NCBI GenBank assembly: GCA_002342985.1
Contig: DDRC01000082.1
Coordinates: 1-20,123, forward strand
DNA from: Flavobacteriales bacterium UBA2426
GTDB lineage: Bacteria > Bacteroidota > Bacteroidia > Flavobacteriales_F > PHOS-HE28
DNA: 20,123 nt
Direction: 5' to 3'
Positions 1 through 7,403 of the stretch are shown here, in pieces (the first letter of the stretch is position 1; every line of letters begins with the position of its first letter). The notes under the pieces are model-generated. The model made no database searches, was not told the origin of the DNA, and saw only the letters and a program-made list of their open reading frames with translations. The translations under genes and the position numbers were made by a program.

Positions 1-2114
1 CCGTCGTAGGTGCTGGTGCCGCGCCCGATCTCGTCGAGGAGCACCAGGCTGCGATCGGTGAGGTTGTTGAGGATGCTCGCCGATTCGTTCATCTCCACCA
101 TGAAGGTGCTTTCGCCGGTGCTCAGGTTGTCGCTGGCGCCCACCCGTGTGAAGATGCGGTCCACCAGGCCGATCCGGGCCGCGCGCGCCGGCACGAAGCT
201 GCCCACCTGCGCCATCAGCACAATGAGCGCCGTCTGCCGCAGCAGCGCTGATTTGCCGCTCATGTTGGGGCCGGTGATCACCACCAGCTGGCGCTCATCG
301 GGATCGAGCAGTACATCGTTGGCCACATAGGCCTCTCCCGGCGGCAATTGCTGCTCGATCACGGGGTGGCGCCCGTCGCGTATGTCGAGCACCCGGCCTT
401 CATCGATCACCGGGCGGCAATAGCCGAGCGCGGTTGCGCTCAGCGCGAAGGAGCGCAGCGCATCGAGCGCGGCCACGGCATGAGCGCAGCCCTGCACATC
501 GCCGATCCGTTCCACCACGCGTTGCACCAGGGCGCCGTACAGCTCGCCCTCGAGCGCCAGGATGCGCTCCTCGGCGCCCAGGATCCGCTCCTCCAGCGAC
601 TTGAGCTCGTCGGTGATGTACCGCTCGGCGCCCACCAGGGTCTGCTTGCGCACCCATTCCGATGGCACCTTCTCCTTGTGCGCGTTGCGCACCTCCAGGT
701 AGTACCCGAAGACATTGTTGTAGCCGACCTTGAGGGAGCCGATCCCCGTGCGCTCCATCTCCCGGCGCTGCACCTCGAGCAGCAGCTCCTTGGCATGGGT
801 GGTCACGTGGCGCAGCTCATCGAGTTCCGCGTGCACACCCCCGCGGATGACTCCGCCCTTGGCCAGGGTAGCCGGCGTCTCAGGCTCGATGGCCGACCGG
901 ATCGCTGCAGCGAGCTCCAGCGGCGGCGTGATTCCCGCCGCTGCGCGTACCAGGGCATCACCGCCGCCGGCAAGGGCATCGTGCACCTCCTGAGCGGCCT
1001 CCAGCGCCTGCGCGAGCTGCAGCAGCTCCCGCGGCGCGATGCGCGCCGCCGCCGCCTTGCCGGCGAGGCGCTCCAGGTCGCCGATGCGGGGGAGCGCGGA
1101 TCCCAACCGCTCCTCGACGACCGGGGTGGCCATCAGGCCCTGCACGCGGTCCAGACGCTCCTCGATGGCGCTGCGGTCCAGTAGCGGCAGCAGCAGCCAG
1201 CGCTTCAGCAGCCGCGAACCCATCGGCGTGGCGCACCGGTCCATGCTCTCCAGCAGGGTGCGGGCCCCTTCGTTCACCGGCGACACGAGCTCCAGGTTGC
1301 GGATGGTGAAGCGGTCCAGCCCCACATGGTCCGCGGGCCGCAGCCAGCGGATGGAGGAGATGTGCGCTAGACGGTCGTGCCGGGTCTCGCCCAGGTAGTG
1401 CAGCACCGCGCCGGCGGCACGCTGGGCCAGCTTCAGGTGCTCGATGCCGAAGCCCTTGAGGGTGGCGGTACCGAACTGCCCGAGCAGGCGCTCGCGGGCG
1501 AACTCCTCCGCGAAGGCCCAATCGTCCAGGCCGAAGCTGTGCAGCCGGCCTTGGCTCTCGAGCAGGAAGGGGTCCTTCGCCCCCTTGGGCACCAGCAGCT
1601 CGCGCGGCGCATGGCCGGCCAGGAGCTTGCCCATCGGCTCGGCGGTCTCCTCCGCCACCAGGAACTCACCTGTGGTGACATCCAGGAAGGCGAGGCCGTA
1701 GGCGCCCGGCCCGCCGCAGAGGGCGGCCAGCCAATGGTTGTCGCGCCGCTCCACCACCTGGTCGCTGAAGGAGACGCCCGGCGTGGCCACCTCGGTCACG
1801 CCGCGCTTCACGATGGTCTTCGCCTGCTTCGGGTCCTCCAGCTGGTCGCAAACCGCCACCCGGAATCCGGCGCGCACCAGTTTGGGCAGGTAGTTGTCCA
1901 AGGCATGGTGCGGGAAGCCTGCGAGCTCGTCCTGGCTGCCGCCATTGTTCCGGCGCGTGAGCGTGATACCCAGGACGCGCGAGGCGGTGATGGCATCGCT
2001 GCCGAAGGTCTCGTAGAAGTCACCGACGCGGAACAGCAGGATCGCGTCCGGGTACTTTCCCTTGATCGATGCATATTGGCGCATCAAAGGGGTGTCTCCG
2101 GCGGCTTTGGCCAT
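1..2114 (-). CDS. mutS: DNA mismatch repair ATPase MutS (3' end beyond window)
   Basis: MutS recognises mismatches and small loops in newly replicated DNA and recruits MutL in an ATP-dependent way. The 704 codons in the window cover all but roughly the last 150-170 residues of a typical MutS. Seen: the N-terminal mismatch-reading motif GDFYETF (Phe33-Tyr34-Glu35, the Phe-x-Glu pair that contacts the mismatch), then the connector, core and clamp regions. The Walker A motif GPNMSGKS has Lys621, almost the same position as E. coli Lys620. The Walker B and signature stretch LLDEIGRGTSTYDG lies at the window edge. The start at 2114 gives MAKAAGDTPLMRQY, which matches the family's usual N-terminus, and no start codon lies further upstream in frame before 2150. 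No clear ribosome binding site is visible. It is divergent from the RNA methyltransferase gene. The missing part should contain the end of the ATPase domain and the dimerisation helices. Confidence 0.97.
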   Translation of the reverse strand, partial: MAKAAGDTPLMRQYASIKGKYPDAILLFRVGDFYETFGSDAITASRVLGITLTRRNNGGSQDELAGFPHHALDNYLPKLVRAGFRVAVCDQLEDPKQAKTIVKRGVTEVATPGVSFSDQVVERRDNHWLAALCGGPGAYGLAFLDVTTGEFLVAEETAEPMGKLLAGHAPRELLVPKGAKDPFLLESQGRLHSFGLDDWAFAEEFARERLLGQFGTATLKGFGIEHLKLAQRAAGAVLHYLGETRHDRLAHISSIRWLRPADHVGLDRFTIRNLELVSPVNEGARTLLESMDRCATPMGSRLLKRWLLLPLLDRSAIEERLDRVQGLMATPVVEERLGSALPRIGDLERLAGKAAAARIAPRELLQLAQALEAAQEVHDALAGGGDALVRAAAGITPPLELAAAIRSAIEPETPATLAKGGVIRGGVHAELDELRHVTTHAKELLLEVQRREMERTGIGSLKVGYNNVFGYYLEVRNAHKEKVPSEWVRKQTLVGAERYITDELKSLEERILGAEERILALEGELYGALVQRVVERIGDVQGCAHAVAALDALRSFALSATALGYCRPVIDEGRVLDIRDGRHPVIEQQLPPGEAYVANDVLLDPDERQLVVITGPNMSGKSALLRQTALIVLMAQVGSFVPARAARIGLVDRIFTRVGASDNLSTGESTFMVEMNESASILNNLTDRSLVLLDEIGRGTSTYD

Positions 2115-2144
2115 GGTTTCGGCGGCTTTGCTTGAAGCCGGCCT

Positions 2145-2152
2145 CCAAAGTA
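2145..2152 (-). promoter_or_regulatory. possible -7 element for mutS
   Basis: The minus strand reads TACTTTGG, one mismatch from the Bacteroidota -7 consensus TAnnTTTG, about 30 bases before the mutS start. No well-spaced -33 TTG was found, so this is only a candidate. Confidence 0.3.
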
Positions 2153-2198
2153 CGGCCCTGCTCCCGGCGCCTTTCCACAACTTGCTGACAACACCGCC

Positions 2199-2774
2199 AT
2201 GCCTGCCACGGACCGCAAGCTGACCATCGAGGAACTCGGCCGCATCCCTCCGCAGGACTACCGGCACGGACTGCACCAGCGCCTGGTCGTCGTGCTCGAC
2301 GATGTGCGCAGCCGCCACAACGTGGGCTCCATCTTCCGGTCGGCCGATGCGTTCGGGGTGGAGCGGATCGTGCTCTGCGGCTTCACGCCCTGCCCGCCGC
2401 ACCGCGAGATCGAGAAAACGGCGTTGGGTGCCACGCTATCCGTGCCATGGGAGCATTGCGCCGATTCCAAGGTCGCCGTGGAGCGCTTGCAGGCGGAGGG
2501 CTATCGCGTGGTGGCCGTGGAACAGACCTTGATGGCCGTGCCCCTCGAGCGGGCCAAGGGCATGGCCTCCGGGCCTTTGGCGCTGGTGCTCGGAAATGAG
2601 CTCCATGGGGTTTCCGACGAGGTGGTGCGGGCGTGCGATGCCTGCCTGGTCGTACCCCAGCGCGGCAGCAAGCACTCCTTGAACGTCTCGGTCTGCGCGG
2701 GCGTGGTGCTCCATGCCCTCACGGCGGAGGGCCCGGCTGCAGAGGCAACCATCGCGGGTTCAACCGGTCTATGA
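2199..2774 (+). CDS. SPOUT-family (TrmH/SpoU) RNA methyltransferase
   Basis: This is a predicted SAM-dependent 2'-O-ribose methyltransferase acting on tRNA or rRNA. The 191-residue protein has all three motifs of the SpoU/TrmH class. Motif 1 is RSRHNVGSIFRSADAFG, with Asn41 and the catalytic-type Arg47. Motif 2 is LVLGNELHGV at 129-138. Motif 3 is VPQRGSKHSLNVSV, starting at 152, with Ser160-Leu161-Asn162 in the trefoil-knot SAM pocket. It is short and has no N-terminal L30e-like substrate-binding domain, so it resembles the stand-alone TrmH/TrmL type rather than RlmB. The exact target nucleotide cannot be read from sequence. The start was chosen as the first ATG of the frame with a charged family-like N-terminus. 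No promoter element was recognised in the 84-base gap shared with mutS. The next gene follows after 72 bases and has its own candidate promoter. Confidence 0.92.
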   Translation: MPATDRKLTIEELGRIPPQDYRHGLHQRLVVVLDDVRSRHNVGSIFRSADAFGVERIVLCGFTPCPPHREIEKTALGATLSVPWEHCADSKVAVERLQAEGYRVVAVEQTLMAVPLERAKGMASGPLALVLGNELHGVSDEVVRACDACLVVPQRGSKHSLNVSVCAGVVLHALTAEGPAAEATIAGSTGL

Positions 2775-2818
2775 GGACGGAACCCTGAGGCGAACTGGCC
2801 CGTTAGGGCGCATCCCTC

Positions 2819-2826
2819 TATATTTG
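2819..2826 (+). promoter_or_regulatory. -7 promoter element (TAnnTTTG) of the DUF6089 gene
   Basis: TATATTTG is an exact match to the Bacteroidota -7 consensus and ends 20 bases before the ATG at 2847. The implied leader is about 15 bases. The -33 TTG is not obvious. Confidence 0.5.
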
Positions 2827-2846
2827 GCCGACTGCCGACCCGCCGC

Positions 2847-3821
2847 ATGCAGCGAACCCTACTCCGTTACGTCCTCAGTTCCGTCGTGGCCATTCTGTTG
2901 GCCGATGCGGCGAGCGGGCAGTATTTCCGCCAATCCACCTATTGGAAGACGCACCGCCAGGAGGTCGAGTTCGGCTTCGGCATCGCCAATTTCCTCGGGG
3001 AGCTGGGTGGCCGCAACCAGATCGGGTCCCCATTCGTGTGGGACCTGGAGATCAGCCAGACCCGTCCTGCGGCGAGCCTGGCCTATCGCTATTACCTGGC
3101 ACGCCAGCAGGCGCTGCGCCTGCGGTTCACCTACGGTGTGCTGGCAGGGAACGATAACCTCACCACGGAGCCATTCCGCCAGAACCGGAACCTCAGCTTC
3201 AAATCGGATGTCTTCGAGCTGTCGCTCGTCTATGAGCTCCACCTTTACCGGGAGGAGCTAGGCCACATCTACGACCTCCGGGGGGTGAAGGGCACCAAGA
3301 GCAGCCGGGTGGGCCTCTACCTCTTCGCCGGTGTGGGCGGCTTCTACTTCGATCCGCGCGCCCAGTTCAACAATGCCTGGGTGCGCCTGAAGCCCCTGGG
3401 GACGGAGGGTCAGGGGCTCCCCAACGGTGCCGAGGAGTACAACAACTACCAGATCTGCATCCCCATGGGCCTGGGCATCCGCAGGGCCTTCACCAAGCAG
3501 TGGAGCGGCGGACTGGAGCTGCAGTATACCAAGACCTTCACCGACTACATCGACGACGTCAGCACCAATTACTACGACAACGCCGCCATCCGCGAAGCGC
3601 GCGGCGATGTGGCGGCGTATCTGGCGAATCCGGGGCTGAATACGCCCTACATGCAGGAGCAGGGAATCAACCCCACGGCCACCGGTCAGCAGCGGGGCGA
3701 TGAGAAGGACCTCGATGCCTACCTCTTCCTGAAGTTCACGGCCGACTGGAAGATGTACAAGTACAAGAGCGGCAGCAAGAAGTACCGGGCACGCATCCGC
3801 CGCGCCAAGATCGTCTTCTGA
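2847..3821 (+). CDS. DUF6089-type outer-membrane beta-barrel protein
   Basis: This is a predicted outer-membrane protein of 324 residues. The N-terminus MQRTLLRYVLSSVVAILLAD followed by AASGQ is a standard signal peptide, with likely cleavage just before Gln25. The mature part starts with a stretch like EVEFGFGIANFLGELGG and alternates polar and aromatic residues in many short strands (for example RVGLYLFAGVGGFYFDP, QWSGGLELQYTKTF, AYLFLKFTADWK). It ends in a basic tail closing with RRAKIVF. This pattern, including the FLGxLGG opening, is what I associate with the Bacteroidota DUF6089 family, whose molecular role is not established. A PorT-like barrel is an alternative reading. It lies 24 bases upstream of the PspC gene, so the two may share a transcript. 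No catalytic motif is seen. Confidence 0.75.
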   Translation: MQRTLLRYVLSSVVAILLADAASGQYFRQSTYWKTHRQEVEFGFGIANFLGELGGRNQIGSPFVWDLEISQTRPAASLAYRYYLARQQALRLRFTYGVLAGNDNLTTEPFRQNRNLSFKSDVFELSLVYELHLYREELGHIYDLRGVKGTKSSRVGLYLFAGVGGFYFDPRAQFNNAWVRLKPLGTEGQGLPNGAEEYNNYQICIPMGLGIRRAFTKQWSGGLELQYTKTFTDYIDDVSTNYYDNAAIREARGDVAAYLANPGLNTPYMQEQGINPTATGQQRGDEKDLDAYLFLKFTADWKMYKYKSGSKKYRARIRRAKIVF

Positions 3822-3845
3822 TCGGAGCCGATCAGCCACGGCCCA

Positions 3846-4094
3846 ATGCGCATCGCCATGGTCACGCCCATCCGTTCCTGGTTCGAGCAGCAAGCCTTCG
3901 GCGTTTGCGCCTGGTGGGCCGGCAAGCTCAATGTGAAGACCGAGCAGGTGCGCCTGAGCTTCATCTACCTCAGTTTCATCACGGCCGGTGCCCACCTGGT
4001 GGTCTACCTCGTGATGGCGTTCGTGCTTCAGCACAAGGAGCGCATCAAACAGCCGTTCAGGCGCCGCAGCACCGTGTGGGAGCTGGAGCCCTAG
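3846..4094 (+). CDS. small PspC-domain membrane protein
   Basis: This 82-residue protein has the PspC-like core: FGVCAWWAGKLNVKTEQVRL, then a hydrophobic segment from about 38 to 63 (FIYLSFITAGAHLVVYLVMA), then a basic tail ending RRRSTVWELEP. Short Bacteroidota PspC proteins share this plan, including a Ser-Val/Trp-Asp/Glu-Leu end. PspC in enterobacteria senses inner-membrane stress, but whether this stand-alone form does so is unknown. Only one membrane segment is likely. The ATG at 3846 was taken, and Met5 (3858) is an equally possible start. It follows the DUF6089 gene by 24 bases on the same strand. Confidence 0.75.
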   Translation: MRIAMVTPIRSWFEQQAFGVCAWWAGKLNVKTEQVRLSFIYLSFITAGAHLVVYLVMAFVLQHKERIKQPFRRRSTVWELEP

Positions 4095-4154
4095 GGCGGG
4101 ACCGCCCACGTCCGGGTCCATTCCATCCTCCGGCGTGATGCAACATGGATGCTT

Positions 4155-4178
4155 CCGGATGCCCGGGGGGGCATCCGG
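4155..4178. repeat. 10-bp GC-rich inverted repeat
   Basis: CCGGATGCCC (4155-4164) pairs perfectly with GGGCATCCGG (4169-4178) around a GGGG loop. No T-tract follows on either strand. It may help end transcription from the PspC gene 60 bases upstream, but this is inference. Confidence 0.5.
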
Positions 4179-4302
4179 CGCAACGGCCGCATCACCTGGG
4201 CGTTGGAGACACTGCCTGCGGTCCGATCAAGGCCCAGTCCAGGTCCTCCATGGATCGGTGAAGGGCATGGGCCGGTGAAGGGAGCCCTGGCGAAGCGCTG
4301 AA

Positions 4303-4340
4303 AAGCAGAAGCCCCCGTCCTGCGACGGGGGCTTCTGCTT
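4303..4340. terminator. bidirectional rho-independent-type hairpin
   Basis: A perfect 17-bp stem (arms 4303-4319 and 4324-4340) closes a four-base CTGC loop. The arms start AAGCAGAAG and end CTTCTGCTT, so A/T pairs flank a G5/C5 core. It sits 16 bases beyond the stop of the minus-strand lipoprotein gene and between convergent genes, so it could stop transcription from both sides. Confidence 0.8.
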
Positions 4341-4355
4341 CCGAGCGCACCGGAA

Positions 4356-6068
4356 TCAGAGGCCCAGCTGCCCTTTGAAGTTGCGGAACTCGAGGTCCTT
4401 CATCGCCTTCTCGCGCAGGCTGGCATCCTTCTGCACGGCCATGCCCAAGTGGTTCCGCACCATGTCGCCATTGCTCTGGCGGGCACCGATGATGGCCATG
4501 AGGTAGTGGCCGGTAGCGGTGTCCTTGTCCGGAGCCGCTTCCAGGATGCGCTGGGCGCCGGCGGCATCTCCGCCCAGCACCTTGGCCAGCGCCGCATTCA
4601 CGCTATTGACGCTGCCCATGTTGCTGCTGGCGCTGCCATAGTCGCCATTCTGGATATGGACAATACCCATGTTGTACTTCACCTCGGGGCCGGCAGCCGT
4701 GGCCTTCTGGTAGAGGCTCATGGCCTTCTTGCGGTCACCCTTCAACCGGGCGCACACGCCGAGGTTGTTCGTGCTCACAGGGTTCTCCTGGATGCTGTTG
4801 GCCTTCTGGAACTCAGCCTCGGCCTCGGCCAGCTTGTTCTGCTGAAAGAGGACGTAGCCGGCGTTGTTCGGGCCGCGGTAGTCAGTGGGATGAATGCGGC
4901 TCGCTTCGCGGTAGATGCGGAGCTGCTCATTGAGGTCGCTGGTCAGCGTGGCGCTGAAGAGCAGCTCCTCCACGGTCAGCGAATCGGGCATGCTCTTGCT
5001 CATCGCGGTGAGCTGCTCGTCGGTCTTGCCGACACGGTCGAAGTTGAGGCGCATCTCGCTGCGGCGGAGCTGCGGCAGGATGTGCTCGGCGATCTCCTTG
5101 TAGGTGGCGGCCATGTTGCGGATCTCCTCTTCGCGCTTGGCCAGATCGGGGTACATCTCCAGCACGCGGAGCACCAGTTCCTTATCGGGCACCGTGGTGC
5201 TGGCCTGCATGGCCCGCTTGAAGCCCTCCCAGTCCTCGCCGCGGGGATTGAGCGTGAAGAAGGCCTCAGCCTTGGCGGCTTCCACCTTGCTGCGCATCAG
5301 CTCGCCCTTCGCCCAGGCCATGGCGCTCTTGGCACGGTCGTCGGCCAGGTTCTCGTTCTTGCTCAGCTCGCCCTCGGGGCTGGCCCAGGCATCGATGGAC
5401 ATGCCCTTGATCTGCACGCTGGGGTCCTTCAGGCTCGCCTTGATGAAGGCGGCCAGCGCCTTCACATCGGCATCGCTCACCTCGCCTGGGCGCACAACGC
5501 TGCTGTTCACGAGATACTGGATGGTGGCGTCCTGGTTGTGGCTGGTGACGCGCTGGAAGGCATCCTTGCCGAGCAGCACCTTGTCATCGCTGAGCATGAG
5601 ATAAGGCGTCGTGATGACCCCGTCGGCCAGCTTGAACGGGTCGAAGGGCATCTCCTTGCTGCCCTGCTTGCCCAGGATCTTCACCACCAGTTCGCTGGTG
5701 CTCATGGCCGGCGTGTAGGCCACCTTGCCGGTGTAGCTGAAGCTCTTGCCCGCCTCATAGGGGATGACGGTGTAGTTGCCCACGGCCTTGTCGCCCTGGA
5801 AGCCCACCATTTTGTAGGGCGTCTCACCGCCGGCGTAGGTGAGGGTGGGGGTCAGTTCCACCTGGGCCTTGCGGTAGAAGTACTTCCCCGGGAAGCTGCC
5901 GTTCACGCTGATGGCTACGGAATCGCCTTGTACGATGAGGGGATTCGGTTCAACCGTGTACTTGATGTTCTCGGCGTACTTCTTCATTTTTCCGAGTCCT
6001 CCGCAGCCGGTAATCACGAGCGTGCCGGCGGCGAGGATCGAAAGGCCTTTCAGGTGGCGCTTTTCCAT
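4356..6068 (-). CDS. lipoprotein with OmpA-like middle region and C-terminal TPRs
   Basis: This is a predicted outer-membrane-associated lipoprotein of 570 residues. With the start at 6068 the N-terminus is MEKRHLKGLSILAAGTLVIT followed by GC, a lipobox with lipidated Cys22. Residues about 30-170 form a beta-rich region (TVEPNPLIVQGDSVAISVNG). From about 183 there is an OmpA-like stretch: IQYLVNSSVVR, then the helix DVKALAAFIK, then DAWASPEGELSKNENLADDR. The last part keeps the Asn and the Leu-x-x-x-Arg-Ala spacing typical of OmpA-like folds, with ASPEG in place of the usual GHTD, a variant common in Bacteroidota. Residues about 380-490 hold TPR-like helices (NNAGYVLFQQNKLAEAEAEF, NNLGVCARLKGDRKKAMSLY). 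It is probably a scaffold between the envelope and peptidoglycan or protein partners; no enzyme motif is visible. A start at 6110 is possible by frame, but it would lie upstream of the -7-like element and precede the signal peptide with 14 atypical residues. Confidence 0.75.
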   Translation of the reverse strand: MEKRHLKGLSILAAGTLVITGCGGLGKMKKYAENIKYTVEPNPLIVQGDSVAISVNGSFPGKYFYRKAQVELTPTLTYAGGETPYKMVGFQGDKAVGNYTVIPYEAGKSFSYTGKVAYTPAMSTSELVVKILGKQGSKEMPFDPFKLADGVITTPYLMLSDDKVLLGKDAFQRVTSHNQDATIQYLVNSSVVRPGEVSDADVKALAAFIKASLKDPSVQIKGMSIDAWASPEGELSKNENLADDRAKSAMAWAKGELMRSKVEAAKAEAFFTLNPRGEDWEGFKRAMQASTTVPDKELVLRVLEMYPDLAKREEEIRNMAATYKEIAEHILPQLRRSEMRLNFDRVGKTDEQLTAMSKSMPDSLTVEELLFSATLTSDLNEQLRIYREASRIHPTDYRGPNNAGYVLFQQNKLAEAEAEFQKANSIQENPVSTNNLGVCARLKGDRKKAMSLYQKATAAGPEVKYNMGIVHIQNGDYGSASSNMGSVNSVNAALAKVLGGDAAGAQRILEAAPDKDTATGHYLMAIIGARQSNGDMVRNHLGMAVQKDASLREKAMKDLEFRNFKGQLGL

Positions 6069-6097
6069 AAGGAGGGCGTGTTGGGTGAATTCGGCGG

Positions 6098-6105
6098 CAA
6101 GTATA
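6098..6105 (-). promoter_or_regulatory. possible -7 element of the lipoprotein gene
   Basis: The minus strand reads TATACTTG, one mismatch from TAnnTTTG, about 30 bases before the chosen start at 6068. Transcription from here would exclude the alternative start at 6110. Confidence 0.35.
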
Positions 6106-6168
6106 AACACCGTTATCCGGGGATTCCCGCTGGCACCCGATTGATTTCTTCACATAGCGCCGTGCGCT

Positions 6169-6798
6169 TCAGAGGGTTGCGATGCGGTAGCCGTACGGCG
6201 CCTCTTCCTCGATCAGGCCAAGGAGCCGGTCGAAGGCGGCCGCGTCGTGCAGCAGGTCCGACTGCCCGAGGTCCACGATGAGCGCTCGGGTGGAGGCCGC
6301 CTTCATCAGGTGGTCCATGTACCGCTCCTGCAGCCGCATGAGGTAGTCGGCGCCGATCGCTTGCTCGTAGCCGCGGCCCCGCTGCCGGATCCGCTCGCGC
6401 ACGCGCTCGATGCCCAGGTGCAGGTATACGATGAGCTCCGGCTGCGGGAGGTCCGCGTACATGATCTGGTAGAGGTCGCGGAACAGCGCATGCTCGTCCG
6501 GGGGTAGGGTGGCGCTGGCGAAGACGAGCGATTTCCCGATGGAGTAGTCGGCGATGGTGACCGGACTGAACAGGTCCTGCTCGGTGACCCGTTTGAGCTG
6601 GTGGTAGCGCTGGGCCAGAAAGGAGAGCTCCACGCTGAACGCATAGCGTTCAGGTTCAGCGTAGAAGCGCGGCAGGAAGGGGTTGTCATCGAACTCCTCC
6701 AGCACCAGGCGCCCGCCCCTGAGGTCGGCGAGCCGCCGGGCCAGCGTGGTCTTGCCGGCCCCGATGAGCCCTTCGATGGCGATGTAGCCGTAGCGCAT
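6169..6798 (-). CDS. deoxynucleoside kinase (first copy)
   Basis: This enzyme is predicted to phosphorylate a deoxynucleoside with ATP in the dNTP salvage pathway in the cytoplasm. The 209-residue protein has the P-loop GLIGAGKTT (10-18). It also has the EEFDDNPFL segment (34-42), matching the substrate-side Glu of the dNK family, a TIADYSIGKSLVFA stretch in the DRS-motif region, and the arginine-rich lid RVRERIRQRGRGYE. Its length is usual for bacterial dNKs. The DRS-type motif appears here as DYS, whereas the second copy in this window has DRT. Base specificity (dA/dG/dC) cannot be assigned by eye. It lies six bases downstream of folK on the same strand, which suggests co-transcription and probably translational coupling. 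The lipoprotein gene follows after 100 bases. Confidence 0.9.
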   Translation of the reverse strand: MRYGYIAIEGLIGAGKTTLARRLADLRGGRLVLEEFDDNPFLPRFYAEPERYAFSVELSFLAQRYHQLKRVTEQDLFSPVTIADYSIGKSLVFASATLPPDEHALFRDLYQIMYADLPQPELIVYLHLGIERVRERIRQRGRGYEQAIGADYLMRLQERYMDHLMKAASTRALIVDLGQSDLLHDAAAFDRLLGLIEEEAPYGYRIATL

Positions 6799-6804
6799 GG
6801 TGCG

Positions 6805-7284
6805 TCAACCGTGCCGCCGAATGTCGATCAGGAGCTGGAGCACCGTGCGGCCGAGTGCGGGATGCACCCAATCCGGTGCGATGTCCGCGGCGGGTGCCAA
6901 GGCGAAGGGCCGCTCGTGCAGGCGGGGGTGCGGCACGGTGAGCCCCGGTGCGTCGATCGTACGGCTGCCGATCAGCAGGATGTCGATGTCGATGGTGCGT
7001 GCCGCATAGCGCGTATCCGGCAGGCGGGTCCTGCCCAATTCGGCCTCAACGCCCAGCAGCTCCTTCATCAGTGCGGTAGGCGCGAGGGCGGTCTCTACCA
7101 ACAGAGCCCGGTTCAGGAACAGGCGGTCGTCGTCGAATCCCCAGGGCAGGGTCCAGTGATCGCGGCTGCGGGCCAGGATGGAGCCCGTGCGCGCCGCGAT
7201 GCCCGCCTCGGCGCGCTCCAGGTTCGCCATGGGGTCCCCAGCATTCCCCCCCAGCAGCAGCAAGGCCTCGGCCACTCCGCTCAT
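6805..7284 (-). CDS. folK: 2-amino-4-hydroxy-6-hydroxymethyldihydropteridine pyrophosphokinase
   Basis: HPPK transfers pyrophosphate from ATP to 6-hydroxymethyl-dihydropterin, the step before dihydropteroate synthase in folate synthesis. The protein is 159 residues, the same as E. coli FolK. Seen: LGGNAGDP at 11-18 (usual form LGSNxGD), the diagnostic RTIDIDILLIG at 96-106 with the Mg2+-binding pair Asp99/Asp101, and VPHPRLHERPFALAP at 117-131. The start at 7284 is supported by a -7-like element only a few bases upstream and by the family N-terminus starting about ten residues before the LGG strand. It is the first gene of a likely folK-dNK transcript and is divergent from sppA. Nothing in the catalytic set appears to be missing. 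Confidence 0.95.
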   Translation of the reverse strand: MSGVAEALLLLGGNAGDPMANLERAEAGIAARTGSILARSRDHWTLPWGFDDDRLFLNRALLVETALAPTALMKELLGVEAELGRTRLPDTRYAARTIDIDILLIGSRTIDAPGLTVPHPRLHERPFALAPAADIAPDWVHPALGRTVLQLLIDIRRHG

Positions 7285-7289
7285 GGCCC

Positions 7290-7297
7290 CAAAGCTA
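7290..7297 (-). promoter_or_regulatory. -7 element (TAGCTTTG) abutting folK
   Basis: The minus strand reads TAGCTTTG, an exact TAnnTTTG match, with only five bases between its last G and the ATG at 7284. If it is used at the normal spacing, the folK mRNA would be leaderless or nearly so. Confidence 0.5.
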
Positions 7298-7371
7298 TCC
7301 GGTCACCGCCCTCCCATCCATCCCGCGCCCCGTTCGTGTATCGGCCGGGGCCGGGCGATGTGCGCTCAGCC

Positions 7372-7379
7372 TAGTTTCG
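7372..7379 (+). promoter_or_regulatory. -7-like element of sppA
   Basis: TAGTTTCG differs from TAnnTTTG at one base and ends 24 bases before the sppA ATG, implying a leader of about 19 bases. The same TTCG ending occurs at several other gene starts in this window. Confidence 0.45.
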
Positions 7380-7403
7380 GGGCCGCAAATCCCCCCTGAC
7401 CCC

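Larger units (their letters stand above)
4095..4355. other. intergenic region between convergent genes
   Basis: This 261-base gap has no convincing gene. It holds a short GC hairpin directly at the PspC stop (GGGCGG at 4094-4099, CCGCCC at 4102-4107), a second hairpin at 4155-4178 and the strong terminator at 4303-4340. It also holds a 10-base direct repeat, CGGTGAAGGG, at 4256-4265 and 4273-4282. Confidence 0.6.

Noticed and set aside
6069..6110. Upstream start for the lipoprotein at 6110
   Set aside because: It would add 14 residues before the lipoprotein signal peptide and lies upstream of the -7-like element at 6098-6105.
4449..6281. A 610-codon plus-strand open frame across the lipoprotein gene
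   Set aside because: Its composition is low-complexity Ala/Leu/His/Gly, and it is the mirror of a well-supported lipoprotein with a signal peptide and TPRs.
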